DNA from: Mesodorylaimus sp. YZB2_4
Taxonomy: Eukaryota; Nematoda; Enoplea; Dorylaimida; Dorylaimidae
Reading direction: 5' to 3'
Assembly: GCA_030248295.1 (NCBI GenBank)
Contig: JASANH010000138.1
Coordinates: forward strand, 496,001 to 560,000
Length of the DNA stretch: 64,000 bases
The notes beneath the pieces are model-generated. The model was not told the origin of the DNA and searched no databases. It worked only from the letters and a program-made list of their open reading frames with translations. The number at the start of each line of letters is the position of its first letter. Position 1 is the first letter of the stretch. Below, one piece after another: positions 43,175 through 55,774 of the stretch. The position numbers and the translations under genes were made by a program.

Positions 43175-43912
43175 AGCTGATCGTCCACTCAGAAAGGTCC
43201 CCTTCTATCGGGACAGATCCAGAAAAGCATTGGTTGTGTCTGAACAGACAAAGTAAGTTACGAGATGACGCATAGAGTAAGTGAATATAGCCAGCGCTCA
43301 ATGGATGATGACCGCAGTGCAAGTTGGCGGAAGCTGCCAAAAAGCCTATTTTCGTTCGACCACCGTCGTCAAAGCGCCATCTATAGTCGAGATGGCTTCT
43401 AGACCATTTATGGGCGGACCAATTTTATAGCACCTACTAGCATATACCTCTGAGCAGAAATTAGAAGCATGTTTAGACCATCTGCACCGGCACAAAAAAG
43501 TATTATAGCGACAGTGCTTATGTGAACTTCCACTCAGAAAGAGAATTTTCTTCCAGTAAACCCGTAATTAACTGGAGATGGTCAAGTATGTTGGCGGTTC
43601 TAGTTTCAAATTTCGCGCTCTTTGTCGTAAAATGAATAATGTGCGCGTTGAGCTGGCCCGGACTACAGTAGGATCGGGAATTTAGGTACCTACCCTATCT
43701 AGATATCTAGTATATAGATATTTTCTCTATCTGCGAATGCGATTCAGTAAGTTCATGATATGCAGTTCGGGTCAAGTGAGCAGGCTAAACTGTTCGGCTT
43801 GTGATTGGTCTATCGGGAAATGGCTTCTTGCAGGAGTAAGTGAGCTTGTTTTAGTGCAGTCCCGGATATATTGTAATTTTTGTGTTAAGGCCGTTTGTCG
43901 ACGGGTATAATA
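43175..43912. promoter_or_regulatory. Shared upstream region of the orphan membrane gene and SLC30A9
   Basis: 0.74 kb between divergent start codons. It contains an AT-rich patch of overlapping TATCTAGATA-type short palindromes at 43697-43727 and no clear TATA box. No gene is seen. Confidence 0.4.
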
Positions 43913-46713
43913 ATGCAAGCGTGTCAACGTCGACCGTTGTTCACGAAAAGCACGTCTGTCTCGATTGTATTTTCTTCTCCTAATTTGAACTTCCCTGGTT
44001 TATTTACAGCGAGGATAGTGGCACTACCTTTTTTACGTCAGCGATTGTGTGGGCCATGCATTTGTCAAGTATTTCATCACGTTCCGTCTCGCTCCTACTG
44101 CGAGGATCGTGCTGACGCTACTGGCCGGAAAACTGGTGCTGCAAGACCAGAAACTGGTGATTCATCCGGTGATCAGCAGCAACAGAAAAAGAAATCAGCC
44201 GAGCGAATTTTGCGAATTACGCCTGCACGAAAGCAAGCACCGCCGCCGACTGCGCCATCTGCCCCATCATCCCTCTCTGATGCCCAAACTTCGCCCAGTG
44301 GTCCAGCTATTTTTGTAAATATGCGACCGAAGTTGATAGGTGCATCCAAGGCTAAAAGTGACTATTGCCTAACCGACCAACACCTAAAAGACTTGCAGAC
44401 TTATTCTCGCCGAAGCCCGTTTATTGGCGAGCCACCCTGCGAAATGTACAGTCGGGCGGATGTCTTGGCGAAGGCCCTGTCCATATACGGAAGTGAGGAA
44501 GCGTTGGATGCTGCCCGGACCAGGGCGAGGACGTTGGAATGGGTCAGTGAAATAGACTCGAATGAACAAACTGGAAAATCCGAAGCTCCATTTTTCTCGC
44601 TACTTCCGCCCACATTTCTCCACGATAACAACAGAAAAGGCGAATCTGCGTCTGGTAAACGCAAAGGAATCGGAAGCGCCGCATGGAAGAATGAAGGGAC
44701 TGAACGTGTCGTGTTGGCCGCCGTCGCCGTCAATCTTGGATCGTTATTGGTGAAACTGGGGGCTTGGTGGTATACGGGTTCACATAGCCTGATGGCCGAA
44801 AGCTTACATTCATTAGCCGACACCATTAATCAGGTGAGTCGGGGAGTGCGCTTGGGCTCATTAGATTCAGCCCTGTCTAGTCTATGGAACTGTAGCAATA
44901 TGCATTTTCCTTTCAGCTACTGGTGGCGTACGGCGTTCACCAAAGCTTACGGAAACCGGACAAGATGCACCCGTACGGGTACTCCAACGTTCGGTACGTA
45001 ACATCATTGATTAGCGGCATCGGTATATTTTATGTTGGCAGTGCCATGTCCTTGTATCATGGTGTCCGAGGATTGTGGGACGCCGCGCCATTGGAATCCC
45101 TTCCTATCGTAAGTATGGTAATTATGGGCGCTGGCGACTTGTTTTTGAACTCTAAGGTTTAAAGCTGGAATGTTCATTTTCTTGCTTTTTCAAAATTTCA
45201 ACTTATACAGTATTTCACCATTCTGATCTGGCTAGCATAGGTTTCCTTCTTTCCACCGGGCCATAAAAAATATCTGCATAAAGTAGCCGAACCACGTTTG
45301 GCTTGATCCATTCGGCTTGCCTGTCTGTTGTTGGTGGCGGCGGCAGGGCGAAAGACAGAATTCGCTAGGCTAGCCCCTCATGTCCCACGCTTGAACATTA
45401 CGACGATATGGTGCTAGGCCATACAGCTTTTGTGCAGTGCCCGTCCAGTCTTGCGCTCCGTGGCATCAATTGCCAAAGGCTATTCAGTTATTAGTTTCTA
45501 AGAGTGGCTGTTCTGTGTCGTTAGGGTTGCTCCCAAGGTTGATCAAACCAGATGCTTGTCGCCCATTGTCCGCCTTGATTATCTTTTAAAGTGCCATGCC
45601 TGTTTCAGGGCTTATTCGTCTTGGCCGTTGCATTTTGCGGTGACGGAAGTAAGCCATATGAATTTCCTATCGTATCAGATGACATCATTTTTCTTCTATT
45701 CCCTTAGTAACATTTTTGATGGCCAAGAGAACAGTAAAAACGAAAGCGGCTTCAGCTGGCATGACTATGGCCCATTACAGTGAGCAGCGGCTTTGGTTTG
45801 TGGTCTTCTGGTTGAGTTGGCTAACCTTGAATTTGCTTTATCAGTTCGTACGGGCGAGGATCCCAGCCTCAGCGTTGTGTATCTCGAAGACAGAGCAGCG
45901 CTGTACGGAGTGGGCATCGCCATAGCTTCGATATCGCTGTCCTTTTACCTCGACAATCCGATTCCTGACTCAATTGGCTCAATATGCATTGGCCTGGTTT
46001 TGTTTCAAGTCGCGTACAAGATCATCGCGATGAATGTCGACCAGCTGCTTGGAAAGTAAGTAATACTGAGGGATTTCCTATGGGGTGGTGTGCCTGCTTG
46101 ACTTAGGTGGGTGGCATAACTTCAGCCTTGTACTGTTTTAGATCCATTCCTTTAAAAGAAATTGAGCAGATTACTCAAACTCTGGAAGATGATCCGGTTG
46201 TGAGGTTTGAACATTTGCGTTGTCTTGCTCCGACTGGCCTATAAGAAACCCTCTTTCAGATCGATCCAAGATATCAAAGCCACGGAGTTGGGTGCTGGAG
46301 AAATTCGGTTTAAAGCCGAAGTCGATTTCGATGGCAGAAATATCACACGTGCGTATTTGAAAACGATCGATTTGACAAAAGCGTTGGAGGTAATATGTGT
46401 GACTGCTTATGTCGGAGTGACATACGTATTCTCACGCATGTGCGAGCACATGTACCATCGCAGCACACTGGGTAAATGGATTCATAGAGTTTTTAGGATG
46501 CCAAGTCCCTGAAGAACCCAGCGGAGTTGGAGCAGTTTTTAATAAAGCATGGTGAAGGCATAACCGATCGGCAGGGTGCGGAAATTGACCGAATAGAACA
46601 GAACTTGAAGGTAATTGCGCTCCTAGTAGGCTGTGATGATGCAGGTAGTCTAGCTTTATTTCTTATAGAAAAAGTTCCCTGACATCCGGCACGTCGATCT
46701 GGAAGCCCTCTAA
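43913..46713 (+). CDS. SLC30A9: Zinc transporter SLC30A9 (ZnT9)
   Basis: Cation-diffusion-facilitator family member that exports zinc from mitochondria. Exons 43913-44833, 44917-45108, 45609-45648, 45708-45779, 45845-46055, 46142-46204, 46260-46389, 46497-46610 and 46669-46713 give 595 residues (human 568). The N-terminal ~60 residues are basic and nearly acid-free, as in a mitochondrial presequence. A Lys/Pro/Gln linker follows, then the ZnT9-specific XPA-like part (DYCLTDQHLKDLQTY). The cation-efflux domain has HSLAD in helix 2 (a metal-binding HxxxD), HPYGYSNVRYVTSLISG, and LEDRAALYG in helix 5. The C-terminal part has IKATELGAGEIRFKAEVDFD and KHGEGITDRQGAEIDRIEQ, ending RHVDLEAL as in animals. 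A 500-base intron (45109-45608) shows no element I recognise. Confidence 0.95.
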
Positions 46714-48176
46714 TGAGATGTACGGTGTATTATCATTGTACAATATGAACAGGTTCCATGTCTGACAGAAAGATTCTTAGCGCACCTTGCTGCTCTAATA
46801 TGCATTTCACATTGTGATGTGTAACGATTTTTAGTTTTGATTGGGTACGCGCCAAGGGATGATGGTCGATAGAGGGAGGTGTGCAAATAAATTATACATG
46901 TTGGCGTTTGAACAAGAAAGTTAGAGGAGTGGTGATCGGATCAAGATCAGGAGGTGGTGATGAGGGGGCCGATGGGAGGAGCTGTGCTTTAATCGAATGA
47001 GAGCGGGCGAGACTCCGGAAGTCGCGGGGTTTAGGCGTCACTGATGAGCAAGCCGGCGTCGTGTGACTGAGGCCTAAGTTATCAGGGCTTCGCAACAGGC
47101 GTGCCATTAGTCGAATTCGTAAGATGACTCGGTTGGCGAGACCCCTGCTCCGACTGACGCTTTCACGGTTGTCGAACGGAACATCGTCAGCGAGTCGAGG
47201 CCTTTACTAATGCTTAGTAGGGTACGTGTATTTCGTTTCGACAGGGGCGTTCAGCAGACCGTTGAGAGTTCTCACTTGGTCGCTAGGCGCCCACGAGTAC
47301 ACAGGCCTTGTAGATGGTCGAAGCGGTTACGGGGCGTACCAATGAAAACATAAGCTGAAACGCGCTAAGTAGGAGAAATTCAATCATGGCTCAATCGACT
47401 GGGAACAAGCGCCTTCGTCAGCTTAGTGAATAGAGTGGACCGAGGAGTGTCTGGACGGCCTTATGTTCAAAGTCAAATTATGCTCCCGCTCGGCTTAAGA
47501 AAGGAGCAGGAGCTCCGGGCTTTTCTTCGTCCCTTCGACCACGGCCTGAATTAGAGGCCATAAGAGAGTATAGCGCCGCGCTCGATTACCGTGCTCCCAT
47601 TCCCCTTGGTAAAATGAGCCGTGTATTGAAAGGCGTGTGCTGGCTTGCTTATTATATCGATAGCCGAGCGGCCAGGCCTTCGATACTCGCCCAATCGGCC
47701 AATTGGCGCTAGGTTGAATGGGCGGCTGGTCCCTTCTAATAAGTCCTTCACAGATGGCTTTCTCCGGCTTGCAGTGATAAATTGAAGTCCACCGAGCATG
47801 CCTGCCGTCTTAACGAAGAGTTGCCGCGATGGTGATTGACAGTTGGCGACAGACCCTTAACAAGGCGCCCAGTCTTGCTCCTTGGACCAAGCTGAGGGTA
47901 AGCAAAAAACGTCTCGCTGCGCCTTTGTCTCACGTAGCTTCAGCCGAACGTGCGTAATAATAGGAGTGGATGGGAAAGGGACTACGAATATGTAAGTACA
48001 GACATGTGTTATGCATAAGAGTAATGGGCTCATCCAGATGGCAGCTAGCCTCCGAGCAACGAGTCTACTTCTCATAGCGTCTCGGACTTGTTTTCGTCAC
48101 TGGCCCCTGCTGTTCGCACTACAATAAATTAGCAATCAGATTCTGGCGAGGGTGTTCAGCACCCTTCGTTGTTAAC
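46714..48176. other. Intergenic region, no gene seen
   Basis: About 1.46 kb. After the SLC30A9 3' end, the stretch 46900-47900 is relatively GC-rich and has short open frames on the minus strand (for example 47551-47799) without ATG-plus-domain support. No terminal repeats or RNA gene were recognised. Confidence 0.45.
46885..46890 (+). terminator. Polyadenylation signal of SLC30A9
   Basis: AATAAA lies about 170 bases after the SLC30A9 stop codon, the first canonical hexamer downstream. Confidence 0.55.
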
Positions 48177-49515
48177 ATGGCTTTCGAGTCGACCAAGTCT
48201 TTCGCGCCAGCAGCTGAGGACAGGTACCTACGTCGGACCGTCGGGTGGATTGTCACTCGCGCCGGTGACCATCGCGGTCATGCATTTGGAAAAACTGATG
48301 GCAGCATATGACCTTTTTAGGCTCATGTGGACGCGCAGTCGAGGCCAGATATTATTCGTAGCTTTACTCGTGAATGTTGGTGCCAGTATCAAGGCCGCGG
48401 TCTCCAGCGGCTCCCTTCAGAGGACTATCCCAGTGGTGAATCATGACGGAACCATTCTACAACGATCCATCTTACTTCGACATGTTCGTAGCTTATCGCC
48501 CCCTCAAAACGCGTCTGATCGTGAGCATGGGAAACGGATCATATCCTCTCGACGACCCGGCTCAGCCAAGCGTGATTTCCAGGATCACAACCCACCTAAG
48601 ACTGCCGAGGAGCTATACAGTCGATACGACCCGTCGGTGGCCGTGAGTACGGGCGTGGTCTTGGGAGGAATGTTGGGCTTTATTGTGGGACGTGTCATGT
48701 TGAGATGCGTTGTCAAGATGACCAAGAGGCAATTGAGGAAGACAAAGCGTTTTGCCAAGTATTTCCCTGAACGCGAATTGCCGCCATTGCATGTTGCTCA
48801 GCAGATCGCCCGTGAACACGGCATCGTATTACCAGAGTCACTCATTTCCAAATTGGTACGCGCTGGGTCCGATGCTAATCTTAGACGCATAGCCGACGCC
48901 GCCAAGTCGCCCGCGGCTATCACGACGGCCGTTATCTCGCCCCTGATACTACAACAGCAGGAGCTCACGTCGGCTGGTCTCCAGCAATCGCCATCGGCGG
49001 GAGAACTGCTAGGCCTAATTCGAGTGAACATTATCGGTGCTACACCTTCGATCACGCCCAACGCTAGCCACAAAATCTTGCCCGAACTAATCACTATTGA
49101 TAAGCACAATCACGATCCCAAGTCGCCAGCGGTCGCCTTGCTGGCCAGTCAGACTGCTTCTTACGAAGATAATAACGGACGGAATGGCCACCTGAGTGGG
49201 GAGTGTGATGGGGATTGTAAAGTGAAGGATGCTTTGGTGGTCACTACGGCCACCATCGAAATGCAACCACTCTTGTTGTCCACTACTGCCGCTACTACGA
49301 TATTATCTCTCAGCAAGAATAGTAGCGACACTTCTCCCAATGTCAGTAATAATAAGCTAACGGGTCTTCGAATGTCCATCGAATCTCGGCTACCAGCCGC
49401 ACATCGATCAGCATTCGTATCTCGAACTGTCTCCAGTTCGTCCTATAGTCTAAGCAATGGAGGGGCCCTTATGAACAGTGGGGCACTGGATCGTCGTAAA
49501 CTTATGGAAGATTGA
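48177..49515 (+). CDS. Orphan type I membrane protein, 413 residues
   Basis: Exon 48177-48223 (MAFESTKSFAPAAEDR) splices across a 97-base intron ending CCTTTTTAG to 48321-49515. The joined start gives a basic segment and a hydrophobic core (QILFVALLVNVGASI, ~25-39), either a signal peptide or a membrane anchor. A ~80-residue segment follows, then a second helix (VSTGVVLGGMLGFIVGRVML, ~125-145). After it comes a very basic stop-transfer stretch (KMTKRQLRKTKRFAKYF) and a ~250-residue Ser/Thr-rich tail. The alternative is an unspliced start at ATG 48280, which gives 411 residues and a similar protein. I recognise no family. The gene lies downstream of SLC30A9 on the same strand, 1.46 kb away. 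Confidence 0.6.
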
Positions 49516-52500
49516 TTCTTATTCCTGTACCGAGGTTACGGCGACTTGGATGTGCCTATGTGTTTTGCGTTTCTAAATGGGTTCCATATACAGTCAGTAT
49601 TTATCACCAGTGTGTATGCATGTATGTCCACAGATCTGATACGTTCTTCAATGGGCCAGGAAACTCGATGCTTTATGTTCGAATATTTAAGTGACTGGAA
49701 GGACTACGTTGAAGATCTGATGCATGGTTTTTCTCATTTTCTTGCCATTCTCTACAAGATAAACCTTGTCGGTCCGTGTGGTCTCGTTTCAATCTTTAGT
49801 CACACATGAGTAGGTCTGTAGATTGAACAGGGAAGACTAAGCGAGCGTTCGGTGAGAGAAAATTGATCCTAGTATAAGTATGTACTGTAGGTGTGCTACT
49901 CTGGCTCGCACTTGCTCGTTTTAGCCACACTCGATCAGCGCACTCGGAGTTTGCTCACGTGTAGACACCATCGAGAACGTGTCAATATGTACAGTGGTTC
50001 GTCTTGGTTCACTTGACAATTTCGACACCCAATTGTCCAATTACCATTTTTCTTTTGCCCACTATATTCTCGAGGGGCCGCCACTACAAAGTTTACCGAC
50101 CTTATTGCTAGCTGCGGAAAAGCAGGGACTAAAAGAAATTACTTTTCAGGGACAAAAAGCAAAAAAATTGAAATCGATCCGTGGCTGATGTGGCATTCTC
50201 GCTCCTCGTGCCACTTTTCTTTAAGCATAAAAGAGGAGAGAAGCGTGAAATTAGGAGAGAAGAGGGAGCACGATGGTCAGAGACCTAGCGCAAGCCTGCG
50301 TTGAGATACTGAGAGCATATGTGCGCCTCGTCGGGCCTCGATTGCTGTAGGATCTGTGGCAAGGGACAAAGCGGTCAATAGCTGGTGCAGCTGACGAGCC
50401 ATGAAGCGTCTAATGGTCGCCAGGCACCTATTGACTTTTTCGTTCAATTTCAGGGGCGTGCAAAAATAGGCGTAACGAAGAGGTATCAGTGGATGGATGA
50501 TACTCTTATCAGCTCGCTTGATGGATGATAGAGTTACGGGCCACTGCGCCTCGGAGAACTCGCCCGTCTGCCCATTGATTAGAGAGCAGAGCTAGCAGTG
50601 ATTGGGAGGATACAGTAGCTAGGAGTCCAGTCAGCGCACAAAGTGGTCGACTATTCATGGCGCACTGCCTTCTGTATATACGTATATGTAGATAGGTGCA
50701 CTATGTGTCCTTTGTGACTTGCGTTAGATGCCAAGGGTCAACAAATTCACCAAGCATGAACAATGGAACCACGAAAATTCAATCCATCTTGAAGCCATCG
50801 AGTGGTTCGGAAACTAGAATGTTACTCGGATAGGATAGGGCCTCGGGACCTGCAGAGGAGTTACTTCTAGTCTCACACTCAACACATGCGCGTGTATGTA
50901 CACAAAATAAAAAATGATCGACTCCAGCACAATGCTTCTTGCTTATTGAAGCCCTGTGCGTAGAGAAGGAAAAACAGATCAAGGACCTGGCATGATCTAT
51001 TGCGTACGGTTAGGCCATTGCGGTTCAAAATCTTCCCAACGATTAGCACACCCGCATATCTTTGCAACAGTTGCGAGCTGGTGATATCGCTGTACATAAT
51101 CATATACTGTATGTGCTGCACAGCGATGAATCATTCTGAATCCTTCATACCTGCGGCTGATGCTTGTACGCACCGATACAGCAACCGCAAACAAGAAAGA
51201 CCCCAGGACAGAGTTATTTGCAGCACAGTGCACGCTTCTCTGTCCGTCGTCTTGCGACCACAGGCTGGTTGCGGTTTTTGCACACAGGAAACATACTTTT
51301 ATACGTTCGCAACAACACCAAGTATGTCGTACATACAATTCGAAAAATCTGTCCATTATCAGTACAGTGAGCATGCCTTTTCGCTAAGCTGCATGCTCGT
51401 GCGTTTTTGCATTCATTCAAAAAGTTTTCGCTTCTGACGATGAGCCACAATCCAGATTATACCCCATTCGATAGATCAACTTCTTCCTTGCAGTGATTCT
51501 TGTGCTCCATCAAGCCTTACCAGATCTCTTCTCTAGTATTTTAGATTCTGGAAAAATCTTTTAAAATCTATGAGGAGTTTAAAATGTTGTGACAGGATTT
51601 TTCTTTGCGTTTAAATCAGCGGTTTTGAAATCTTGTTTTTGGTGTCTGTGAGTTGAAAACTGCAGGTTCCCATTGATCTAAGTACTCGTTACATTTTGTT
51701 ACTGTGCTGCTCAAGATCAATGTGTCTCATACTCATTGGGCGAGATTTTAGCCAATAATACATAGTTGGAGAAAACCTATCTTGAAAACGAAAAAGAATT
51801 GTCCAATTTTCGGATTTTAGATATCCGCAGTCGCTAGAAGCACGTAATTTTTAGAAAGTGCCTGATGCTTTTGCTAAGGCGAACGCACTGTTGCTATCTC
51901 TTCGAGAGGCAACGCTCAAGATGGTGCTCGATTGCTGCAATAAATAGCCTCAGAGGTGAATCTCTCATTTTATTCCTTCAGTGAGTCTCTTTTGAAAGGC
52001 CTGCGTCAGTTACGTGACTGTCACTTTTTAATCAGTCCTTATTTCTGATCCGGAAATATTTGCTCGTTGAGTTTTTTAGATCGATCGAAATAGTATCTCA
52101 TCTAGTGTTTGAAGTGGTCGATGCCCGACTAAAAAACCGTGCTTTTAAAAATGCTGGCACTGTCAGGACGTGATTGGGCTGCATGAAAGAAATACAGAAG
52201 CAGACAGTATGTACAGTCCCTAGTCGCACTTTGATACTGGGTCAGCGCCTATCGAAACGTAATTTAACCTCGAGCCCGTTTGATTAATGTGATTTCACGA
52301 TCGAGTCGAAAAGCTAGCACCATTGTCCTCATCAAGTACTTTCAAACCGAAAAGCTCACCCCGGCTCCCTGGAACCTTTTGGTGCAGAGTCTGAAGAGAC
52401 GGTGCAGCTGCTTACATGGCGTAAATCACAGCAAAGGTTATTGATCATAGAGAAAGCATTGTGCTGGCGGAAGTCTTTTGAATAAAGGTTCTGAACGCCG

Positions 52501-52855
52501 AAGAAAATGACAGTGTTTAGCAGAGGTGTTTCCACGCTTGGTGAATAGAAACCACAACGAAGTGAGTGCTGTGGGGTCAAAAACTTGGCGAAGAAGATGG
52601 GGCGAGTACAGTCGTAATATGTACCGAGCATTCGTCTGAACAATCTGATCCTCTCACACCTGATCTCTACGCCCTGTGTTGCTTTGTACTCTGCACTCTG
52701 TGTCTTGTGAATGTGCTTATGATAAGAACATTTTGGCTGCCCTTGCCACAAGGCATTACGTCGATGGGGTGCGAAAACGTAACAGTAACGAAACAGTAGG
52801 CAGATTACGAATATATTGGCAATCGTGTTCCATCATAGTTATCTGTCAGCATTAT
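49516..52855. other. Large gene-poor region
   Basis: About 3.3 kb. Open stretches on both strands around 50997-51437 and 52356-52751 overlap each other and show low-complexity Cys/Ser composition rather than domains. Bases 52152-52191 weakly resemble 34564-34600 in the P2X intron, possibly an old dispersed repeat. I see no gene to support. Confidence 0.45.
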
Positions 52856-54046
52856 TTACATATCACTCACAGTCGTGCGTCTCCTCAGCTCCTCGTCATC
52901 CGGCATGATCCAGGGAGCAGTGGTGGACGGACTCCTCGCCCTCTTGCACAATAAAATTCGCCGAAATGCTTCGCGAAAGTTCGCGTTAAAAATCGAATAT
53001 ATAATTGGATTTTGAGCACTGTTGGCATATCCCATCCAGGTGAGGGTTATGAATAGCCAATCGGGAAGACAGTATAAGTTGGAGGGGCGGCTTGACCCCG
53101 ACGGTCCATCGCTTTGGTCGCAATAAGATTGTGCCACGTTGGCGATGAAGAATGGGAACCAGGAGATCAAGAATGCTCCGACTATAACACCTACCGTAAC
53201 CCGAGCTTTGTAATCGCCCTCGATCCGACGGCGAAATGACTTGCGTTTATTCAGTCTTTTGCCGGGTCTCCCGTTCGGCATAAGTAGACTGCTGGTTGAA
53301 GACGCCGAGACTGGTATCAAGGGCTTGAACAACAAAGGAATGCATACCTCCTCCCTTTGTTTCCGAATAGCACGCGAGTGTTGACGGGCTTTCAAGTAGA
53401 GATTAGTGTAAGCTAACATCATCAAAGCGCATGGAATGTAGAAACTGGCCAAAGAGGACAGAATGGCGTAGAGTGGGTCCAGATTGAAATAGCATTGATA
53501 AACCACACGCGAGTCGTTCGTTGCGTGATAGGCGGTAATATTATCGAAAATCACTCCAGTATCCCTCGGGCTCGGGCTTTGTCTTTGAGCAACTAGGGCG
53601 CGGTGAAAGTTGGTGTCGAACGCCAGGGGCAAGAAAGCTATGACGGCAGAGATGGTCCATACAGCAGCGATGATGCTCAGAATCTTTCGTATGCTCATCT
53701 TCTCTCCGTAACGTAAAGGGTCTCTAATCTGTTCCAATCGATCGTAGCTAATGGCGGCTAGGTGCAGAATAGAGGCAGTGCAGCAGAGAATATCAATACA
53801 CATCCAATATTTGCAGTAGCCACCGAATAGCCATTCCGAAGTGATCACGCTGATGGCGCTGTAGGGCATGACCAGAACAGAGAGCAAAAGATCCGCACCA
53901 GCCAACGAGACGAAATAGAAATTTTCTTTCTTGTGTAACTTACTGTTGGAATAAACGGCGATACAGACAAGCACGTTGCCAAAAAAAGATACGATAATAA
54001 GGATAGTAAAAGTCAGACCCAAAGTGAGGCGGGTCCAAATGGTCAT
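52856..54046 (-). CDS. Biogenic amine GPCR, dopamine D1-like
   Basis: Class A receptor, 396 residues, intronless. Seen: GN motif (FFGNVLVC) in helix 1, LAGADLL with the conserved Asp in helix 2, disulfide Cys at the helix 3 entry (GGYCKYW) and in loop 2 (VYQCYF), and the amine-anchoring Asp in CIDILCCTASI. Helix 5 has YAILSSLASFYIP with all three catechol-contact Ser positions of D1 receptors. Helix 6 has FLISWFPFF, helix 7 WMGYANSAQNPIIY, and a palmitoylation-type CKRA follows. The resemblance is closest to D1-like dopamine receptors (LRYGEKMS after helix 3), although octopamine or another amine cannot be excluded. Oddities: DRY is replaced by DRL, and only about 9 residues precede helix 1, so an upstream exon may be missing. 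Confidence 0.88.
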   Translation of the reverse strand: MTIWTRLTLGLTFTILIIVSFFGNVLVCIAVYSNSKLHKKENFYFVSLAGADLLLSVLVMPYSAISVITSEWLFGGYCKYWMCIDILCCTASILHLAAISYDRLEQIRDPLRYGEKMSIRKILSIIAAVWTISAVIAFLPLAFDTNFHRALVAQRQSPSPRDTGVIFDNITAYHATNDSRVVYQCYFNLDPLYAILSSLASFYIPCALMMLAYTNLYLKARQHSRAIRKQREEVCIPLLFKPLIPVSASSTSSLLMPNGRPGKRLNKRKSFRRRIEGDYKARVTVGVIVGAFLISWFPFFIANVAQSYCDQSDGPSGSSRPSNLYCLPDWLFITLTWMGYANSAQNPIIYSIFNANFREAFRRILLCKRARSPSTTAPWIMPDDEELRRRTTVSDM

Positions 54047-55774
54047 GTTTTAGTGAGCGATAGCGCAATAACAAACGGCTATACGATCTCACCTCATGAT
54101 GATGTCAAGATAGACGAGTAGAGCCTGGGTCATGAAGACACATGGCGCTGACCGAGTGGGTCGTCTTGACAACAGTAGAACCCAGACCTATTAGAAAAAA
54201 GGAAGTGGTAGTTTTCTGCTCTCGTAAATCGAAAGAAGCCGCTGGACGAGAATTTAGATAAAAAAACCTCCTCTTCTTGGATAGTACGCGGAGTGCTAAT
54301 GCCCAAGAACCAAGGGTCGTCTAAAGTGGAAGCTACGAGGAGTTGAAAGAGAGATTAGACGGGTCCATGCTTCCAATGAGCAGCCACGAGCAGTGTCTGC
54401 TCAATTAGGACCCATCAGTATGCTTTAGTTTACTTTCATTTTCCGCCCCGGCTGGCAGCATGATAAGTGCGCCTTAAACCTGGAGCGCAGTTTTTGAAAG
54501 GATGCCTTTGAATAATTGGATCAAAGGCAGCTTGTTGATGTGCCAACCCAAGCGAACCGGCAACAGGCCTGATACCTCCTTCCGACTCGTGTTTTGCTCG
54601 GGGAATGTTCGATGTAGTGTTCCGTACAAGGACACTTTGCACGCGTGATCAGTTCTCCGAGTGGCTGATGTATTGCTTATTAGAGACGTCAGCCAAATAT
54701 TACCTTTTCACATTCCGAGGAGAGGTTGCCATGACTTCATCATGGCCTCTTTTTTATACTGCTCAGCCTAGCTCGTGACAAGAATGCTAGCAGGGCGAAT
54801 CGTATTGGCCATTCGTATGGATTAGGTAGCCTTCTTCTATTTTACACAGCCCACATTGAAATAACCAAGATTGAATCAGAAACCCTAAGCTTTGTTTTGG
54901 CATCGAGGCGCGTTCGTTGGTGAAGCCCTCGCTACTGGACGACGTACTCGTATTTAACAAGCAATAGTTCTTCATCAAGCAAGCGCATTTTGTACCATAC
55001 AGTCAATACATGAGACAAAAGCCATGCCTACCAGGCCTCACACAGTATGATACGGCATATGTTGACGCCAACACCGCATCTTATCGGTAATAAACTCTAC
55101 CCGCCCTCTGTCACCCACGAAGTAATAGCAACAGCCCTACGCAAGAGTAGATTGCAAGGAACAAAAAGCACTTATAAAATGCGTACGTTTGTAAGTCAAA
55201 AATGGCGTCCAAAGCAAAAAACCATACTGGCCAAATAACCGTAACAAATAGACAAATGCACTCATGGTAGCAGCATTAAACTCACGGCAGTTAAACTCAA
55301 ATTTTCGTTTCATCGAAAAAGTTGAGGGAAGTTTGCAAAAGATCATTAAGTCCCAAAAAATTTCTTAGAAATCCATCTTATCCCGCTTTCCTTTCCATCC
55401 TTTTTTCATTCCCCATGGGGGAACATTCACCGTATTTAAATGAATGAAAAGTGCCACCCTTTGAAATCTGGTGCCCAACGAAGCCATACTTTGCCATCCC
55501 CCTTTAATGTGGATGCTAATGCACTCGACGAAAACAGACATCGGTACTGGCTAGTCCAATAGTATTGCTGCAATCCCTATTTCTATCTAAACTGCCCACG
55601 AGTGCGCACACCTTGAACAGGTACAGCACATGCAGCAACCATGCCTACTTTGCACATCCGATATATACAGTACTACACGTCCATTCTATGCTTTGCTAAT
55701 AACTACGAATATGTTCTACCTAATTTAGTCAAGCCTACATTTCTCTAGAAGGATAGACACGAACAGAGGGCACC
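54047..55774. other. Intergenic region, no gene seen
   Basis: About 1.7 kb between the GPCR start and the PAX stop on the same strand. A good donor-like GTGAGA follows an ATG at about 54095 on the minus strand and could belong to a 5' non-coding exon of the receptor gene. Nothing else was recognised. Confidence 0.4.

Noticed and set aside
48443-48646. ATG-initiated frame MTEPFYNDPSYFDMF overlapping the 413-residue orphan
   Set aside because: The main frame runs through the same DNA and continues into a membrane helix with a basic stop-transfer stretch; I found no splice sites that would require the other frame.
50997-51437. Overlapping 125- and 145-residue frames on opposite strands
   Set aside because: Both are open only because stop codons happen to be rare here; no domain, signal peptide or splice structure.
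51000-52000. Search for CRISPR arrays, rRNA, tRNA or operon structure across the window
   Set aside because: None present; the window is a spliced animal genome and no spaced direct-repeat arrays or tRNA folds were found.
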